Below are positions 20,728 to 23,122 of a stretch of 23,122 nt of DNA, piece by piece (position 1 is the stretch's first letter; each line of letters begins with the position of its first letter). The notes under the pieces were generated by a model, which saw only the letters and a program-made list of their open reading frames with translations, did not search any database and was not told the origin of the DNA. The position numbers and the translations under genes were made by a program. The stretch spans positions 1-23,122 of the IMG/VR virus record IMGVR_UViG_3300021376_000370. One strand, given 5' to 3'. Source of the stretch: a virus.

Positions 20728-21756
20728 ATGTCATATTATCCAAAATCTCAAATAAAAACTAATCTTTACACAGCAGGAAAATATAGAATTCCTTCTTCCC
20801 CTATAGAAGGATATAAAGGATATTACTATGAAACTTCTTCTGGTAAAAAATATACTGGAAAATTCCCTGGAGATGGATTAAATACACTATTAACCCCTAA
20901 CATACCTTCAGGAGAAGTAAACCCTTATGATCTCTCTAATTATCAACCAGATACATACATAATTGTAAACAATGTAGTAGTAGGTGATAGAGCAGGAGAC
21001 CCAGATTTTGATCATAATTATACTCCATTAAATCAAAATTTACTACCTCGTTCAATCCCCTCATTTCATTATCCAAAACCAACCCCACAAGAAATTCAAC
21101 AAGGAGCAATTACAAGATATTTTTGTAAAAAGAACAATGAGTATAAATACATTGAAATCAATAAAGACACATTTAATAAACTTCAATCTCAAGATAAATC
21201 AATAGCATGGGACTTATATACTCCTACATCTTTAACATATAATCTTAATAGTAGATCATTTTACCTTTCCCCATCAATTATTGAATCTCGGCTTGGGTGG
21301 ATTGGATTTTCTAAATATGCAAAACTATTAAAAGTATATACTGAAGGAAGTAGAACAACCGGCAACATAGCAAATCCATCATCACCTAGTAATATTAATG
21401 ATTTATATACTTCTGGAGATGAATTTACTACTCAAAATGGCCAAAATTATGTAGGATTTTACCATGTACATAAAAACACCACCCCAATGGTAGGAAAAAC
21501 TCATACTGATGCTCCTCATGAAACCCTTATCCCTGTTTCAGGCAAAACCCTTCTCCAAATAGTTACCAAATACCTATCTAACCCAGAAAATTTGCCAACA
21601 TTTCTTCAAAATAATACAAATACTTCTTATTCCCAACCTGATACTACAGAAAATATGGGATCTAGTGGTGGAGGAATGAGTAGTGGTGGAGGATATAGTG
21701 GTGGAGGAATGAGTAGTGGTGGAGGATATAGTGGTGGAGGAGGTGGGGGTTATTAA
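20728..21756 (+). CDS. Structural protein with His cluster and Gly-rich tail, probable baseplate/tail tip part
   Basis: 342 aa. The N-terminal half is Tyr/Pro/Asn-rich (SSPIEGYKGYYYETSSGKKY). Residues ~240-270 contain YVGFYHVHKNTTPMVGKTHT and a further His, giving H246, H248, H259 and H264. The HxH element recalls metal-binding HxH motifs in phage spikes and fibres, but no fold is recognisable. I recall the YH.H..T.PMVG..H element from other uncultured phage proteins downstream of hubs. Residues ~311-342 are Gly/Ser repeats ending GGGGGGY. It follows the hub gene by 22 bases and is the last structural-looking gene. No enzyme domain is identified. A tail tip, adhesin or baseplate role is inferred from context. 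Confidence 0.6.
   Translation: MSYYPKSQIKTNLYTAGKYRIPSSPIEGYKGYYYETSSGKKYTGKFPGDGLNTLLTPNIPSGEVNPYDLSNYQPDTYIIVNNVVVGDRAGDPDFDHNYTPLNQNLLPRSIPSFHYPKPTPQEIQQGAITRYFCKKNNEYKYIEINKDTFNKLQSQDKSIAWDLYTPTSLTYNLNSRSFYLSPSIIESRLGWIGFSKYAKLLKVYTEGSRTTGNIANPSSPSNINDLYTSGDEFTTQNGQNYVGFYHVHKNTTPMVGKTHTDAPHETLIPVSGKTLLQIVTKYLSNPENLPTFLQNNTNTSYSQPDTTENMGSSGGGMSSGGGYSGGGMSSGGGYSGGGGGGY
21664..21729 (+). repeat. Two 33-bp tandem repeats encoding SGGGMSSGGGY
   Basis: Units 21664-21696 and 21697-21729 are identical in sequence and in frame, followed by a shortened Gly-rich unit up to the stop. The perfect identity suggests recent expansion or slippage. The encoded Gly/Ser/Tyr tail would be flexible. Confidence 0.9.
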
Positions 21757-21766
21757 TTTTTTTTGG

Positions 21767-21778
21767 ATATTTAAAATA
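21767..21778 (+). promoter_or_regulatory. Promoter-like motif, partial, before polymerase gene
   Basis: ATATTTAAAATA differs from the left part of the recurring motif at one position and starts 31 bases before the ATG at 21798. The A-rich right end is missing. Weak; the polymerase may be expected to use a different (early or middle) promoter. Confidence 0.25.
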
Positions 21779-21797
21779 CTTTTTGTATCTTCAAAAC

Positions 21798-23048
21798 ATG
21801 TATTGGCTTATAGAAGATCAAAAGAAAATAGATATATTTTGTCAAATTAAGTACGAGGTAGCTTATGTTGAAGTAATACCTACATCACATAATTTACATC
21901 CTGTTGAAAACGAAATATGTGCCTTATATATTCGTCCAAGAGACGATTCAAAAGGATATATCATACCAATAAACCACAGTGAAACAATAAATACAACAAT
22001 AGAAGATTGTTTAAAAGTACTAAATAGTATAAAACATATTTATGTAAGAGATAGGAAGGAGTTTTTACATTATTTTTGCATTAAACATTGTGCCCAATAC
22101 TCACCTTCCCCACATACGTATATACCACAACTAACACAAGCTCACACATATGTTTACAACAAATACCCAACTTTATACAATTTAAATACAATAGTTCCAA
22201 TTGTAAAACATTACGAGGTATGTGAACAAAATTTTGCTAATTTTAAGTTAAAAGAATTAAATCCATTTTACAATAAAGCAGCGCTTGTGTTTAATCAACT
22301 AGAACGAGCGGGTATAAAAGTAGACCAAGCATTATTCGAACAACATTTTGATAAAGAAATAGATGAGTTTATATACACGCAATACAATTTAAATACATTA
22401 ACAACCCGTCCTTCAAACACATTTGGAGGAATTAATTTTTCAACTTTAAATAAAGACAATGGAGAAAGAGAATGTTTTATCCCCCGCAATAACATTTTTA
22501 TTGAAATGGATATTAGTGCTTACCACCCTACCCTTCTTGCTAGTTTATTGGATTATAATTTTGGTGATGTGGATATTCACAGTAGTTTCGCTCAAATGTA
22601 TGGAGTGGACTATGCCAAAGCAAAAGAAATCACGTTTAAACAACTTTACGGTGGAATTTGGAAAGAATACAAAGAAATAGAATTCTTTAAAAGAACCCAA
22701 GCGTATATAGATGATTTATGGAATACTTTTAGCTCTGGTGGATATATTAAATGCCCTATTTCAGACCATAAATTTATAAAAAATGAAATGGAGGATATGA
22801 ATCCACAAAAGCTTTTAAATTATGTTTTACAAAACTTGGAGACTGCAAATAATGTTCTTATATTATGGGACATTTTTAAAATATTACAAGGAAAAAATAC
22901 TAAACTTGTATTATATGTTTACGATTCATTTTTATTTGATTTTGACCAGAATGAATCAGAAATAATACCTAAAATACTAGAGATATTTAATAAACATAAA
23001 TTACAAGTTAAAATTAAAAAAGGTACAAACTACAATAATATTAAATAA
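21798..23048 (+). CDS. Compact family A DNA polymerase, divergent active site
   Basis: 416 aa from the ATG at 21798; an upstream in-frame TTG (21783) is less likely. Residues ~200-416 carry family A palm/fingers motifs in order: TTRPSN (202-207, cf. TGRLSS); motif A EMDISAYHPTLLASLL with D238, and a following DIHSSFAQMYG; motif B AKEITFKQLYGG with K276, F280 and Y284; and motif C LVLYVYDSFLFD with D376. Conserved D, K, F and Y line up with Klenow D705, K758, F762, Y766 and D882. However, the E710 position is His243, the R754 position is Tyr272 and HDE is YDS. The N-terminal ~200 residues (FCQIKYEVAYVEVIPTSHNL, IYVRDRKEFLHYF) look like a degenerate exonuclease-type domain without the DxE pair. 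It is much shorter than Pol I and T7 polymerase. It likely replicates phage DNA, perhaps with a separate exonuclease. Confidence 0.85.
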   Translation: MYWLIEDQKKIDIFCQIKYEVAYVEVIPTSHNLHPVENEICALYIRPRDDSKGYIIPINHSETINTTIEDCLKVLNSIKHIYVRDRKEFLHYFCIKHCAQYSPSPHTYIPQLTQAHTYVYNKYPTLYNLNTIVPIVKHYEVCEQNFANFKLKELNPFYNKAALVFNQLERAGIKVDQALFEQHFDKEIDEFIYTQYNLNTLTTRPSNTFGGINFSTLNKDNGERECFIPRNNIFIEMDISAYHPTLLASLLDYNFGDVDIHSSFAQMYGVDYAKAKEITFKQLYGGIWKEYKEIEFFKRTQAYIDDLWNTFSSGGYIKCPISDHKFIKNEMEDMNPQKLLNYVLQNLETANNVLILWDIFKILQGKNTKLVLYVYDSFLFDFDQNESEIIPKILEIFNKHKLQVKIKKGTNYNNIK

Positions 23049-23052
23049 AGTT

Positions 23053-23122
23053 ATGCACACTATTTTGAACCAACCATATCATATGTATGATCAGTATGAC
23101 TTTGATCAAGTTTTTGATTTTA
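23053..23122 (+). CDS. 5' end of a further gene, cut by the window edge
   Basis: An ATG four bases after the polymerase stop opens a frame that runs to the end of the window (MHTILNQPYHMYDQYDFDQV, then FDF). It is preceded by TTAAATAAAGTT, the same leader that precedes the hub gene at 16767. Too short to identify. By position it may be a second replication protein. Confidence 0.45.
   Translation, partial: MHTILNQPYHMYDQYDFDQVFDF

Noticed and set aside
22506-22533. Family B polymerase motif (D..SLYPS-like) in DISAYHPTL
   Set aside because: The local match is tempting, but TTRPSN before it, the DIH after it, the K...F...YG helix and the VYDS end follow the family A order.
1-23122. tRNA genes, insertion sequences, attachment sites and replication origins
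   Set aside because: Intergenic gaps are mostly under 100 bases and A+T-rich. No cloverleaf, transposase, inverted terminal repeats or direct-repeat pair was visible.

Overview
The window is a strongly A+T-rich, densely packed stretch of tailed-phage (or prophage) DNA. Every convincing gene lies on the + strand. It encodes the neck, tail and baseplate of a contractile-tailed phage (myovirus morphology) whose parts are distantly T4-like. The upstream regions of the genes lack Shine-Dalgarno sequences and are A-rich instead, and the proteins are rich in Asn, Ser, Ile and Lys. Together these suggest a Bacteroidetes (flavobacterial) host, probably marine or aquatic. The host assignment is an inference and cannot be proven from the window.

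Layout: (1) 22-1724, a Ser/Thr-rich fibre-like protein and a 51-aa partner. (2) 1841-4542, neck and tail-completion genes: a gp13-like neck protein, a probable gp14-like neck protein and a gp15-like tail terminator. (3) 4560-5835, a second short fibre-like protein closed by a strong intrinsic terminator, then two small genes (a very basic 47-aa protein and an 87-aa coiled-coil protein). (4) 5878-10331, the contractile tail: two tandem sheath paralogues, the first with an extra domain of about 147 aa, and the tail tube protein, followed by a terminator. (5) 10430-14195, a small unknown protein, a gp26-like baseplate hub protein with an overlapping ORF reached by a possible +1/-2 frameshift on a T7 run, and the tape measure protein. 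(6) 14229-21756, baseplate: a small unknown, a large baseplate protein, a LysM-like gp53 wedge protein, a 1312-aa hub protein ending in an M15 zinc peptidase domain, and a His- and Gly-rich structural protein. (7) 21798 to the end, a compact, divergent family A DNA polymerase and the first 23 codons of a further gene, marking the switch towards replication genes.

The genes form one assembly line. The tape measure and its probable chaperone (hub/frameshift ORF) set tail length on the baseplate. The tube and two sheath proteins polymerise on it, gp15 caps the tail, and gp13/gp14 join it to the head. The hub peptidase probably opens host peptidoglycan on contraction.

A short motif close to ATATTTATAAYAAAAT recurs 20-35 bases before most transcription-unit starts and is absent from tightly coupled gene pairs. 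It is probably a phage-specific (late?) promoter. Its core is the reverse complement of the T4 late promoter box TATAAATA. The main points for follow-up are this motif, the frameshift, the duplicated sheath, the hub peptidase fusion and the unusual polymerase active site.
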